25,755 nucleotides of DNA from IMG/VR virus record IMGVR_UViG_3300017969_005422, positions 1 through 25,755 of that record; one strand, given 5' to 3'. Positions 19,351 through 25,755 of the stretch are shown in pieces (position 1 is the first letter of the stretch; each line of letters opens with the position of its first letter). The notes beneath the pieces are model-generated. The model was not told the origin of the DNA. It made no database searches and saw only the letters and a list, made by a program, of their open reading frames with translations. The DNA comes from a virus. Both the position numbers and the translations under genes were made by a program.

Positions 19351-20162
19351 AGGTGGAAAACTTCGTTACACAAAATCTATGTCGTGATTCAAAAAACTTT
19401 CAACTCAATACTGTATATTGTTGTGATAATATAGACTTACTAACATCATTAAAGTCGGAGTGTATAAATTTAATATATTGCGATATATTATACGGTACAG
19501 GTAAAAAGTTTAAAGATTATACTGATTTACCACCTGAATACGATAAAATTAAAAATCATTATATTCCTAGATTGCACGAAATGAAACGAGTTCTTTCTAG
19601 CAAGGGAACTATCTATCTTCAAATGGATTTACGAATTGTTCATTGGATTCGTACAATTATGGATATGGTGTTTGGTTATGAAAATTTTAGAAATCAAATT
19701 GTAGTAAAATTTAATATAGGTGGTCGTGGAAAAAAAGAGTTTGCAAAAAAACATGACTATATAATTGTGTATACAAAATCAGATGATTTTGTTTTCAATG
19801 ATTTAGATATTCGTGTTCCATACAAATCTGTAATTAGTAAAAAACAAGATCGTCCTAATATCACCGCAGAAAAGTTAGCACTTGGAACAATTCCAACAAA
19901 TGTATGGGATGATATCCCATCCGGTCTAAAAGTTAAAAAACAAACTGATTATTATTCTGAAAAGCACCCTAAGATACTTGAGAGAATAATAAAAGCAAGT
20001 AGCAACGAAGGAGATTTAGTGGCAGATTTTTACTGCGGAAGTGGAACAACATTTGATGTTGCTAACTCTTTAAATCGTAGATATATAGGATGTGATATTA
20101 ACAAAAACGCAGTTGAAATTACACGGAAACGAATTGAAAAAAATCTTCAAAAATCTACTTAA
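19347..20162 (+). CDS. Beta-class DNA methyltransferase (N6-A/N4-C type), altered motif IV
   Basis: 271 residues. The catalytic block comes first, IYCDILYGTG (Asp46-Ile-Leu-Tyr49), and the SAM-binding FxGxG block comes last, DFYCGSGTT (227-235), followed by RRYIGCDINKNAVEITRKRI. This circularly permuted order is the beta class of amino-methyltransferases, as in type III Mod proteins and many phage enzymes. The usual DPPY is DILY here; the surrounding 'Y-x-D-x-x-Y-G-T-G' is kept. No separate target-recognition domain or restriction partner is visible, so this is an orphan enzyme. The start is TTG at 19347, overlapping the SpoVR stop, with GAAGGT about 8 bases upstream; a GTG two codons later is the alternative. 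Likely roles are protecting phage DNA from host restriction or regulating expression. The recognition sequence cannot be read from the protein. Confidence 0.85.
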   Translation: MKVENFVTQNLCRDSKNFQLNTVYCCDNIDLLTSLKSECINLIYCDILYGTGKKFKDYTDLPPEYDKIKNHYIPRLHEMKRVLSSKGTIYLQMDLRIVHWIRTIMDMVFGYENFRNQIVVKFNIGGRGKKEFAKKHDYIIVYTKSDDFVFNDLDIRVPYKSVISKKQDRPNITAEKLALGTIPTNVWDDIPSGLKVKKQTDYYSEKHPKILERIIKASSNEGDLVADFYCGSGTTFDVANSLNRRYIGCDINKNAVEITRKRIEKNLQKST

Positions 20163-20165
20163 AAA

Positions 20166-20194
20166 TTGACATAAAACATGGTCTGAAATATATT
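20166..20194 (+). promoter_or_regulatory. Sigma70-type promoter before the small early gene and replication block
   Basis: A perfect -35 box TTGACA (20166-20171) is followed by exactly 17 bases and the -10 box TATATT (20189-20194), which matches the consensus at five of six positions. The predicted start is near 20201, giving a leader of about 44 bases to the ATG at 20245. It begins 3 bases after the methyltransferase stop. It is one of the two best promoter matches in the window. Confidence 0.75.
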
Positions 20195-20204
20195 TATATA
20201 CACG

Positions 20205-20220
20205 CATTAACACGTTAATG
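20205..20220. promoter_or_regulatory. Operator-like palindrome just downstream of the promoter start
   Basis: CATTAAC, AC, GTTAATG is a perfect inverted repeat with 7-base arms and a 2-base centre. It sits about +5 to +20 relative to the predicted transcript start, a classic position for a repressor site. A related but imperfect version lies at the same distance from the same AT-rich block before nrdA (25213-25226), which supports a regulatory role. It is too AT-rich and short to be a good terminator. Confidence 0.5.
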
Positions 20221-20244
20221 TAATTGAATATTAATAAATAAAAA

Positions 20245-20475
20245 ATGACAATTGAATCTAATAAATTAACCAATCGTGGTATACGATTGGAAGTGCTAAA
20301 ATATGCAAAAGAAATGGTGTGGGAAAGATGGCACATGGAAAACGAAGAATTGCAAAAATATGCAGATTTTGAAAAAACTTCACCTGAAATACTACCACTA
20401 CCAACTACACATGAAGTATTAGAAGTTGCTTCGGACTTTTACAATTTCGTTGAAAATGACGGAAAACTCTCTTAA
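20245..20475 (+). CDS. Small conserved-looking protein of unknown function, next to ssb
   Basis: 76 residues, soluble, mostly helical by eye: a basic opening (NKLTNRGIRLEVLKYAKEM), a Trp-containing stretch (VWERWHMENEEL) and an acidic C-terminal helix (HEVLEVASDFYNFVEND). There is no cysteine and no membrane segment. It has its own promoter and operator-like site directly upstream and is followed 85 bases later by the gp32-like gene with another promoter, so it is probably an early or middle replication-period protein. There is no clear Shine-Dalgarno; the leader is A-rich (AATAAATAAAAA). I do not recognise the family. Confidence 0.6.
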   Translation: MTIESNKLTNRGIRLEVLKYAKEMVWERWHMENEELQKYADFEKTSPEILPLPTTHEVLEVASDFYNFVENDGKLS

Positions 20476-20490
20476 TTAATATAATTCTGA

Positions 20491-20519
20491 TTGACGAAAC
20501 TCAAAACGGAGGGTATTAT
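20491..20519 (+). promoter_or_regulatory. Sigma70-type promoter for the ssb gene
   Basis: TTGACG (20491-20496), 17 bases, then TATTAT (20514-20519). Both boxes differ from consensus at a single position and the spacing is ideal. The transcript should start near 20526, leaving a 35-base AU-rich leader and the ribosome site AAGGA nine bases before the ATG at 20561. A strong separate promoter fits the high dosage needed for an ssDNA-coating protein. Confidence 0.75.
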
Positions 20520-20560
20520 ATTAAGAATAATAATAACAAATACAAATTAAGGAATAAAAA

Positions 20561-21391
20561 ATGGCAATTGACCTAGATAAAATCAAAGCAAAACTAAATA
20601 ATTTGTCTCAGACAAATAATAGAAAAAACTATCAATGGAAACCTCAACCTGGTAAGCAACAGGTTCGTATTGTACCATATAAGCATCAACCCGATAATCC
20701 GTTTATTGAGTTGTATTTTCATTATGGAATCAATAATAGAACTTACTTATCACCAAAGTCATTTGGTCGTCCTGATCCAATCGTTGAGTTTGCTGAAAAG
20801 TTAACTCGTAGTGGTGATAAAGACGATTATCGCATGGGTCGTTCTCTTATGCCAAAGATGCGTACATTCGTACCTGTCATTGTTCGTGGAGAAGAAGCAG
20901 AAGGAGTTCGTTTTTGGGGTTTTGGTAAAGAAGTTTATCAAGAACTATTGAGTGTTATTGCAGATCCAGATTACGGAGACATCACAGATTCAACAAACGG
21001 AAGAGATATTACTATTGAATTTCTTTCCGCAGAAGAAGCAGGAAGATCATTTCCAAAAACTAACATTCGTGTTAAACCAAACACATCACCTATCTCCGAA
21101 AATAAGAATATCGTTGATGGTGTTGCCAACAATCAAGCAGAAATCACAGAGATTTATCAAGAACTTAGTTATGATGAATTAAAAGATGCACTTGAAAAGT
21201 GGGTAAGTGGTGAGTCTGAAGAAGATGCACCGCCAGCAGAATCTGTTGATTCTGAAAATGTTACGGTTGAAAAAACCGAAAGTGAAGTAAAGCAACCAAC
21301 CGTTGCTAGTGCAACTACTGAACAAAGCAAACCAAATGCAACTTCAACTGAAGATGTAGAGGCTGCTTTTGAAGAGTTGTTCAAGTCTTAA
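20561..21391 (+). CDS. gp32-like single-stranded DNA-binding protein without the zinc site
   Basis: 276 residues; T4 gp32 is 301. Residues ~25-140 carry the gp32-like core: WKPQPGKQQVRIVPYK, then PFIELYFHYGINNRTYLSP, DPIVEFAEKL and GVRFWGFGKEVYQELLS, where aromatic and basic residues would hold ssDNA. A short basic N-terminal arm (KIKAKLNNLSQTNNRKN) would serve cooperative binding. The C-terminal ~75 residues are acidic and disordered, ending in EDVEAAFEELFKS, the kind of tip that recruits replication partners. The protein has no cysteine at all, so the T4-type His/Cys zinc site is missing. It has its own promoter, a good ribosome site (AAGGA) and a strong hairpin just after its stop. In the cell it should coat replication-fork and recombination ssDNA and work with the recombinase and helicase downstream. 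Confidence 0.83.
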   Translation: MAIDLDKIKAKLNNLSQTNNRKNYQWKPQPGKQQVRIVPYKHQPDNPFIELYFHYGINNRTYLSPKSFGRPDPIVEFAEKLTRSGDKDDYRMGRSLMPKMRTFVPVIVRGEEAEGVRFWGFGKEVYQELLSVIADPDYGDITDSTNGRDITIEFLSAEEAGRSFPKTNIRVKPNTSPISENKNIVDGVANNQAEITEIYQELSYDELKDALEKWVSGESEEDAPPAESVDSENVTVEKTESEVKQPTVASATTEQSKPNATSTEDVEAAFEELFKS

Positions 21392-21401
21392 AAAAAACTA
21401 A

Positions 21402-21429
21402 GAGGGTGGTTGGATTACCAACCACCCTC
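21402..21429 (+). terminator. Strong hairpin between ssb and recA (terminator or processing element)
   Basis: A perfect 12-base-pair stem (GAGGGTGGTTGG and CCAACCACCCTC) with loop ATTA, starting 11 bases after the ssb stop. It is the most GC-rich stretch around and cannot be coding. On the + strand it is followed by ATATCAATTTAAAATTT, without a solid T run, so termination would be partial; an A-tract (21390-21398) lies before it, giving the opposite strand a better T run. It most likely lowers read-through into the recombinase gene or protects the ssb message 3' end. Confidence 0.55.
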
Positions 21430-21446
21430 ATATCAATTTAAAATTT

Positions 21447-22604
21447 ATGGCAAGAAAAAAAGAAGATAAAACAAAATCAGAAGATTTAGCATCTGTACTT
21501 GCAGAAAGTCTAAACTCTGCGTATAAGGATGAAGGTAAAGTAGCATTCTTTTTAAACGAAGGAGACGATCCTTCTTTAATTTCCGACTGGATTCCAACAG
21601 GTAGTAGTTTACTTGACTTGGCAATTTCAAATCGTCCGAATGGTGGAATTCCTGTGGGGCGAATTACCGAAGTAACTGGACTAGAACAAAGTGGTAAAAG
21701 TTTGTTGTGTGGTCACATTCTTGCGGAAACTCAAAAGAAAGGAGGTGTTGCAGTGTATATTGACACGGAAACAAGTGTCAGTATTGAATATTTAACTGCC
21801 ATTGGTGTTGATACAGCCAAGTTGTTGTATGTTCATGTAGATACCGTAGAAGACATCTTCGCAACGATAGATAATATCATCGCAACAATTCGCAAAAGTA
21901 ATAAGGACAGACTTGTTACTATTGTTACAGATAGTGTTGCGGCCGCATCTACTAAAGTAGAAATGTCAGCAGATTATAGCAAAGATGGATTCGCAACAAC
22001 CAAAGCAATTTTAATCAGTAAAGCAATGCGTAAGTTGACTTCAACAATTGGTCGTCAGCGAATCGCATTAGTATTCACTAATCAACTTCGTCAAAAGATG
22101 GGAGTTATGTTTGGTGATCCGTGGACAACAAGTGGTGGTAAAGCATTAGCATTCCACGCAAGTGTTCGTCTTCGTTTAAAGAATCTTGGACAAATTAAAC
22201 AAGGTTCTACAACTGATGTAATTGGAAATAAATGCGAAGCAACAATCGTTAAGAATCGTATGGGTCCTCCTCAAAGAAAGGCATCTTTTGAAATTTATTT
22301 CAATCGTGGTATTGATGATTTAGGAAGTTGGATCACCACACTTAAAACACATAAAGTATTTAAGCAAGGTGGTGCATACTACACTTATGTTGATTCTAAA
22401 GAAAATGAACACAAGTTTATGGCAAAAGAATTTCCAACTTTGTTAGCAGAAAATCCTGAACTAAAAGAAGAGTTATATACTCAAATTTGTGACAAAGTTG
22501 TTATGCAGTATGAATCTGCTAATAGTGTCATTGATGAAGATGTTGAATTTGAAGATAACGATACAATTGCTGAACAAGAGTTAGCATCCGTGTCAAATGA
22601 GTAA
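21447..22604 (+). CDS. uvsX: UvsX/RecA-like recombinase
   Basis: 385 residues; T4 UvsX is 391. Walker A is GLEQSGKS (78-85). VYIDTETS carries the catalytic Glu (Glu108) in the position of RecA Glu96. LVTIVTDSVAA is Walker B, and TNQLRQKMGVMFGDPWTTSGGKAL contains the end of the Walker/L2 region that binds ssDNA. An acidic C-terminal tail follows. The enzyme forms filaments on ssDNA and carries out strand invasion for repair and recombination-dependent replication, working with the gp32-like SSB. No Shine-Dalgarno is seen before the ATG; the 17 bases after the hairpin are AU-rich. The stop overlaps the next gene's start by 8 bases. The UvsX or RecA name cannot be settled without an alignment; the family is clear. 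Confidence 0.9.
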   Translation: MARKKEDKTKSEDLASVLAESLNSAYKDEGKVAFFLNEGDDPSLISDWIPTGSSLLDLAISNRPNGGIPVGRITEVTGLEQSGKSLLCGHILAETQKKGGVAVYIDTETSVSIEYLTAIGVDTAKLLYVHVDTVEDIFATIDNIIATIRKSNKDRLVTIVTDSVAAASTKVEMSADYSKDGFATTKAILISKAMRKLTSTIGRQRIALVFTNQLRQKMGVMFGDPWTTSGGKALAFHASVRLRLKNLGQIKQGSTTDVIGNKCEATIVKNRMGPPQRKASFEIYFNRGIDDLGSWITTLKTHKVFKQGGAYYTYVDSKENEHKFMAKEFPTLLAENPELKEELYTQICDKVVMQYESANSVIDEDVEFEDNDTIAEQELASVSNE

Positions 22605-23673
22605 AAGTAAAATATTCAGTTTATTTGAAGAATTTTCAGAAGAACAAAAAGCAGAACTTGAAGTAGAACGAACTTTAAATTCTGATGCCCTTTTAGTAGA
22701 TGGAATGAATACTTTCATGCGTGTTTGGAGTATGTATCCAACCACAAATGAAAACGGAGATCATATTGGTGGTTACACCGGATTTCTGAAAAGCATTGGT
22801 CACGCAATTCGTTTGAGAAAACCAACACGTTGTATAATCATATTTGATGGTAAAGGTGGAAGTACACGAAGACGAAAAATATTTCCTGATTACAAAATGA
22901 AAAAGAATGTGCGATTTCGTGTGAATCGTGCGTTGAGTTTAGATATGGATCAAGGAGAAGAAGATAACTCAATGAAAAAACAAATTGTTAAACTCATTGA
23001 GTATCTTAATATGCTTCCTGTTACAACTTTATGTTTGGACAATGTTGAAGCAGACGATGTTATTGCATTACTTGCTCGTTCATACTTCAGTGGACTTGGT
23101 AAGAAGTGCACTATAATGAGTACCGACAAAGACTTTCTTCAACTTGTAGACGATGATGTAACGGTTTATAGTCCGACTAAACGAACCGTTTATACCCCCG
23201 AGAAAGTATTACACGAATATGGAATTCATCCGAGCAATTTTTTATTGTACAGAACAATAGACGGAGACCGTGGTGATAACATAGATGGAATGAAAGGTGT
23301 GGGTGAGAAAAAACTAAAAACTGCATTTCCTGAGTTTGCAAATGACAAAAAACTAAATGTAAATGATTTATTACAAATCTCAGAGAAAAAACAAAAAGAT
23401 ATGCCTTTGTATAAAAACTTTCTTAAAGAAGAAAATCAAAGTTTGCTGAAACGAAATTATGATTTGATGCAACTGACTGATTCTATTCTACCTGCAAGTA
23501 TGCAAACAAAAGTATTTGATCATGTTGATTCTCCTGTTACAACTCTTAATAAATTTGAGTTTAGTAAAAAGTTTGCAGAAGACCAATTATGGGCTGCGTT
23601 TCCTAACCATCACAACTGGTTGATGGAAACATGGACAATTCTGAATAACTATGCGATTTCTTCACAGTCGTAA
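22597..23673 (+). CDS. RNase H/FEN-type 5'-3' exonuclease
   Basis: 358 residues; T4 RNase H is 305. The metal-binding acidic residues of the family are present: LLVDGMN (Asp35), IIFDGKGG (Asp84), NVEADDV (Glu151, Asp153, Asp154), STDKDF (Asp177, Asp179) and DGDRGDNI (Asp224, Asp227). The last is followed by GMKGVGEKKL, the helix-hairpin-helix (H3TH) that grips DNA. A basic arch segment lies around 90-110 (RRRKIFPDYK). Such enzymes remove RNA primers and 5' flaps from lagging-strand fragments. It overlaps the recombinase gene by 8 bases and is probably co-translated. The N-terminal ~28 residues (EEFSEEQKAELEVE) are an acidic helix that could be a partner-binding extension, perhaps to the SSB; that is inference. 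Confidence 0.88.
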   Translation: MSKSKIFSLFEEFSEEQKAELEVERTLNSDALLVDGMNTFMRVWSMYPTTNENGDHIGGYTGFLKSIGHAIRLRKPTRCIIIFDGKGGSTRRRKIFPDYKMKKNVRFRVNRALSLDMDQGEEDNSMKKQIVKLIEYLNMLPVTTLCLDNVEADDVIALLARSYFSGLGKKCTIMSTDKDFLQLVDDDVTVYSPTKRTVYTPEKVLHEYGIHPSNFLLYRTIDGDRGDNIDGMKGVGEKKLKTAFPEFANDKKLNVNDLLQISEKKQKDMPLYKNFLKEENQSLLKRNYDLMQLTDSILPASMQTKVFDHVDSPVTTLNKFEFSKKFAEDQLWAAFPNHHNWLMETWTILNNYAISSQS

Positions 23674-23690
23674 TTTTTTTAAAAAAAGTC

Positions 23691-23719
23691 TTGATTGGAT
23701 TCCAATCATTTGATACTCT
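23691..23719 (+). promoter_or_regulatory. Possible promoter for the helicase gene, with palindrome in its spacer
   Basis: TTGATT (23691-23696), 17 bases, then TACTCT (23714-23719) preceded by TG at the extended -10 position. The -10 box is weak. A T7A7 tract (23674-23687) just upstream could act as an UP element. A 17-base palindrome, TGATTGGATTCCAATCA (23692-23708, 8-base arms), fills the spacer, where a bound repressor would block polymerase. The start would be near 23726, only about five bases before the helicase ATG. Confidence 0.4.
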
Positions 23720-23730
23720 AATTCTTATAT

Positions 23731-25149
23731 ATGACGGAGACTATAAATAATAATGTAGATACCTTACAAAAGTTTGGGACTGCATTTCAAAGTAAAACTA
23801 TTCGTGCTTTAATTGACGATAAAAAGTTCTTGGAAAGAACGCATGACATCATTGAAACCGAATATTGGGAAAGTGAATCAAACAAATGGATTGTAGAAGA
23901 AATACTTAGTTATTACGACAAGTATAAACGAACAACTACTCTTGATGTTTTTAAAATCAGATGTGATGATATAGGAATTGATTCACTCAAGGCTGCAGTT
24001 ATTGACCAACTTAGAAGTATTTTTACTCAAATAGAAACACACGATGCTGAGTTTGTTAAAAATGAGTTTTTGAACTTTTGTAAAAATCAAAAACTTAAAA
24101 ATGCAATTATGCAAAGTGTTGACTTTCTTAAAGGTGGTCAATACGATTCTATTAAAAGAATTGTTGATGATGCACTTAAAGCAGGAACAGAACGTGACAT
24201 TGGACATGATTATGCTCGTGATATTGAATTACGAATGTCAGAAACTGCACGTGATACAATCAACACAGGGTGGGAAGTAATTGATGATTTAACAAATGGT
24301 GGATTGGGACCTGGAGAACTTGGAGTTATTATTAGTAGTGCCGGTGGTGGTAAAAGTTGGTGTTTAGCATCACTTGGAAAGTCGGCAATGCAAAGTGGCA
24401 AGAATGTATTGCATTATACTTTAGAACTTAATGAGTGTTATGTAGGTCTTCGTTATGATAGTTGTTTTACTGGAGTTCCTTTCCAAGATATTATGGACTA
24501 CGAAGAAAAAGTTAAGAATGTAGTTTCAACTATCAAAGGTAAACTTCTTATTAAAGAATATCCAACAAAAAGTGTAGGAGTAAGTACAATTCTTGCACAT
24601 GCAAATTTAGCAAATACAATGGGGTATCCTGTTGATATGGTGGTAATTGATTATGCAGATATTTTGTCTCCGGGTAAAGTATCAAGTAATGCAAATACCT
24701 ACGTAGAACAAGGTGGTATTTATGAGGACTTACGAGGCCTTGCGGGCGAACTCGGAGTTCCAGTATGGACGGCATCTCAAGCAAGTCGTTCGTCATTAGA
24801 CGATAATATTATTGAAGCACAAAAAGTTGCGGATAGTTATCGTAAAATAATGACGGCAGACTTTGTAATGAGTTTGTCGAGAAAGGCAACTGACAAGGTT
24901 AGTAATACAGGAAGATTTCATGTTATCAAAAATCGTTTTGGGGCAGATGGCATGACTTTTCCAAGTAGAGTAGACACATCTTCGGGTGTTATTGAAATAT
25001 ATGATGAACAAAGCACAAAAGGTGCTGAAATAATGGTGGAAATGAATGATTCTGAGAATGGTGCAAAGAATCTATTGAAAACTAAGTATGATCAAATGAA
25101 TACTAATAAAAAATCATATAATAACGAAGATGTTGTTGATATTGGGTAA
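23731..25149 (+). CDS. gp41/DnaB-like replicative DNA helicase
   Basis: 472 residues; T4 gp41 is 475. The N-terminal ~160 residues are helical, as in the DnaB/gp41 primase-interaction half. The RecA-like motor begins at LTNGGLGPGELGVIIS, with Walker A SAGGGKSW (203-210; Lys208), a H1a-type Glu in YTLELNE, Walker B VVIDYADIL (Asp307), and sensor-type GVPVWTASQASR. NRFGADGMTFP near the end is the arginine-finger/closing region. It should form a hexamer that unwinds DNA at the fork. There is no Shine-Dalgarno upstream; the leader is short and AU-rich. The gene lies 57 bases after the 5' nuclease. Confidence 0.9.
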   Translation: MTETINNNVDTLQKFGTAFQSKTIRALIDDKKFLERTHDIIETEYWESESNKWIVEEILSYYDKYKRTTTLDVFKIRCDDIGIDSLKAAVIDQLRSIFTQIETHDAEFVKNEFLNFCKNQKLKNAIMQSVDFLKGGQYDSIKRIVDDALKAGTERDIGHDYARDIELRMSETARDTINTGWEVIDDLTNGGLGPGELGVIISSAGGGKSWCLASLGKSAMQSGKNVLHYTLELNECYVGLRYDSCFTGVPFQDIMDYEEKVKNVVSTIKGKLLIKEYPTKSVGVSTILAHANLANTMGYPVDMVVIDYADILSPGKVSSNANTYVEQGGIYEDLRGLAGELGVPVWTASQASRSSLDDNIIEAQKVADSYRKIMTADFVMSLSRKATDKVSNTGRFHVIKNRFGADGMTFPSRVDTSSGVIEIYDEQSTKGAEIMVEMNDSENGAKNLLKTKYDQMNTNKKSYNNEDVVDIG

Positions 25150-25174
25150 AAAATTCTGTATATATAGTATGTAT

Positions 25175-25196
25175 TTTTACGATGTATTTCGTAAAA
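25175..25196 (+). terminator. Hairpin after the helicase gene, weak terminator or operator
   Basis: TTTTACG and CGTAAAA form a perfect 7-base stem with an 8-base loop, 25 bases after the helicase stop. The downstream sequence is mixed A/T without a T run, so it is a poor intrinsic terminator. It directly abuts the AT-rich promoter-like block before nrdA and may be a regulatory site. Confidence 0.3.
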
Positions 25197-25231
25197 TATA
25201 TTTATATAATTAAATTATAACGTTAATATAA
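25194..25231 (+). promoter_or_regulatory. Promoter/operator-like region of nrdA, repeat of the 20186 element
   Basis: The 15-base block AAATATATTTATATA, 12 bases, then CGTTAATATAA. The same blocks at the same spacing occur at 20186-20223. A consensus TATAAT (25205-25210) and a TATATT (25197-25202) are inside, but no good -35 is seen at 16-18 bases. A central TAACGTTA palindrome replaces the longer one of the first copy. It lies 22 bases before the nrdA start. Confidence 0.5.
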
Positions 25232-25252
25232 AAAACTAACAAAAGGTTACAA

Positions 25253-25755
25253 GTGAAAGTAAAAAAACGAAACGGTAGACTAGAAGATTTTAATGTTGAT
25301 AAAATCAACAAATGTGCAGAACGGGCTGCAAAGAATTTAGAGAATGTAAGTGCTAGTGAAGTACTAATTGACGCAAAAATTAAGTTGTTTGATAAAGTAA
25401 CAACTATGGAGATTGATAAATCTCTTATTATGAGTGCTAGATCAAAAATTGAATTTGAACCGAATTATGCTTATATGGCTGCGAGAATGCTTCTGAATAC
25501 AATTTACAAAGAAGTATTCGGTGAAGGGGTGGATAGTGATGCGTTTGAACTTCAGTATCGTAAAAGTTTTATTACGAATATGCGTAGATTAGTCCGTGAA
25601 GAAATTTTGGACGAACAACTTCTTGAGTGTTATGATTTACGTGAACTTAGTAGTATACTGAATATTGAACGAGAAAAAGATTGGAAGTATCTTGGTATTC
25701 AAACTATATACGACCGTTATTTACTGCACATAGAAGGTCGTAGAATGGAAACACC
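25253..25755 (+). CDS. nrdA: Class I ribonucleotide reductase large subunit, 3' end cut by window
   Basis: The first 167 codons are visible. The start is GTG, supported by AAAAGG (25241-25246) six bases upstream and by the sequence itself, which begins like an NrdA ATP-cone: KVKKRNGRLEDFNVDKIN then KCAERAAKN. The cone binds ATP/dATP and controls activity; its presence suggests dATP feedback is kept. After it come FEPNYAYMAARMLLNTIYKEV, the class I/II linker, and LGIQTIYDRYLLHIEGRRME, the start of the barrel domain. The catalytic cysteines and specificity loops lie beyond the window. The enzyme reduces ribonucleotides to deoxyribonucleotides, feeding phage replication. A beta subunit would be expected downstream. 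Confidence 0.88.
   Translation, partial: MKVKKRNGRLEDFNVDKINKCAERAAKNLENVSASEVLIDAKIKLFDKVTTMEIDKSLIMSARSKIEFEPNYAYMAARMLLNTIYKEVFGEGVDSDAFELQYRKSFITNMRRLVREEILDEQLLECYDLRELSSILNIEREKDWKYLGIQTIYDRYLLHIEGRRMET

Noticed and set aside
1-25755. T4-type late promoters (TATAAATA) upstream of tail genes
   Set aside because: No convincing copy was seen at any tail gene start. The tail genes are so tightly joined that their promoter probably lies upstream of the window.
1-25755. tRNA genes, CRISPR arrays, insertion sequences or attachment sites
   Set aside because: The non-coding gaps total only a few hundred bases, the largest about 105, and none holds a cloverleaf, spaced direct repeats or terminal inverted repeats.

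Overview
The window reads as part of the genome of a large, AT-rich, lytic tailed phage with a contractile tail (myovirus, distantly T4-like). Every gene lies on the + strand, genes are packed with gaps of about 105 bases or less, and no tRNA, transposase, integrase or CRISPR array is seen. The evidence for a phage is a hydrophobic tape-measure-type protein and baseplate/hub-type proteins at the left, and a T4-style replication set at the right: gp32-like ssDNA-binding protein, UvsX/RecA-like recombinase, RNase H/FEN-type 5' nuclease, gp41/DnaB-like helicase and ribonucleotide reductase. The host cannot be named. Two well-formed TTGAC(A/G)-N17-TATxxT promoters point to a host with an ordinary sigma70-type polymerase and argue weakly against a Bacteroidota host.

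Layout. (1) 1-12732, virion module: end of a tape-measure-like gene (cut by the window edge), a giant 1850-residue tail/baseplate protein with repeated domains, a 98-residue gp53/LysM-like baseplate wedge protein, a 1131-residue hub-like protein and a 146-residue small structural candidate. (2) 12745-14476: a very small family A DNA polymerase homologue that seems to lack a thumb and an active proofreading domain, then an unknown 131-residue protein; both are strikingly AT-rich. (3) 14513-20162: an apparent operon of PrkA (AAA+ protein kinase/protease family), YeaH (DUF444, vWA-like) and SpoVR/YcgB, followed by an overlapping beta-class DNA methyltransferase with an altered motif IV. The first three are the bacterial stress/starvation trio, here inside a phage genome. 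(4) 20166-25149: a small unknown protein, SSB, recombinase, 5' nuclease and helicase, with local promoters, operator-like palindromes and a strong hairpin between ssb and recA. (5) 25190-25755: a promoter/operator-like region repeating the one at 20186, then the start of an NrdA-type ribonucleotide reductase cut by the window edge.

How they fit: the left part builds the tail tube and baseplate. The right part makes dNTPs, unwinds DNA, coats single strands, removes primers and drives recombination-dependent replication. The PrkA-YeaH-SpoVR block is the most unexpected content and probably acts on host physiology rather than on the virion, which is inference. The polymerase-like gene next to the tail genes is the second notable oddity.
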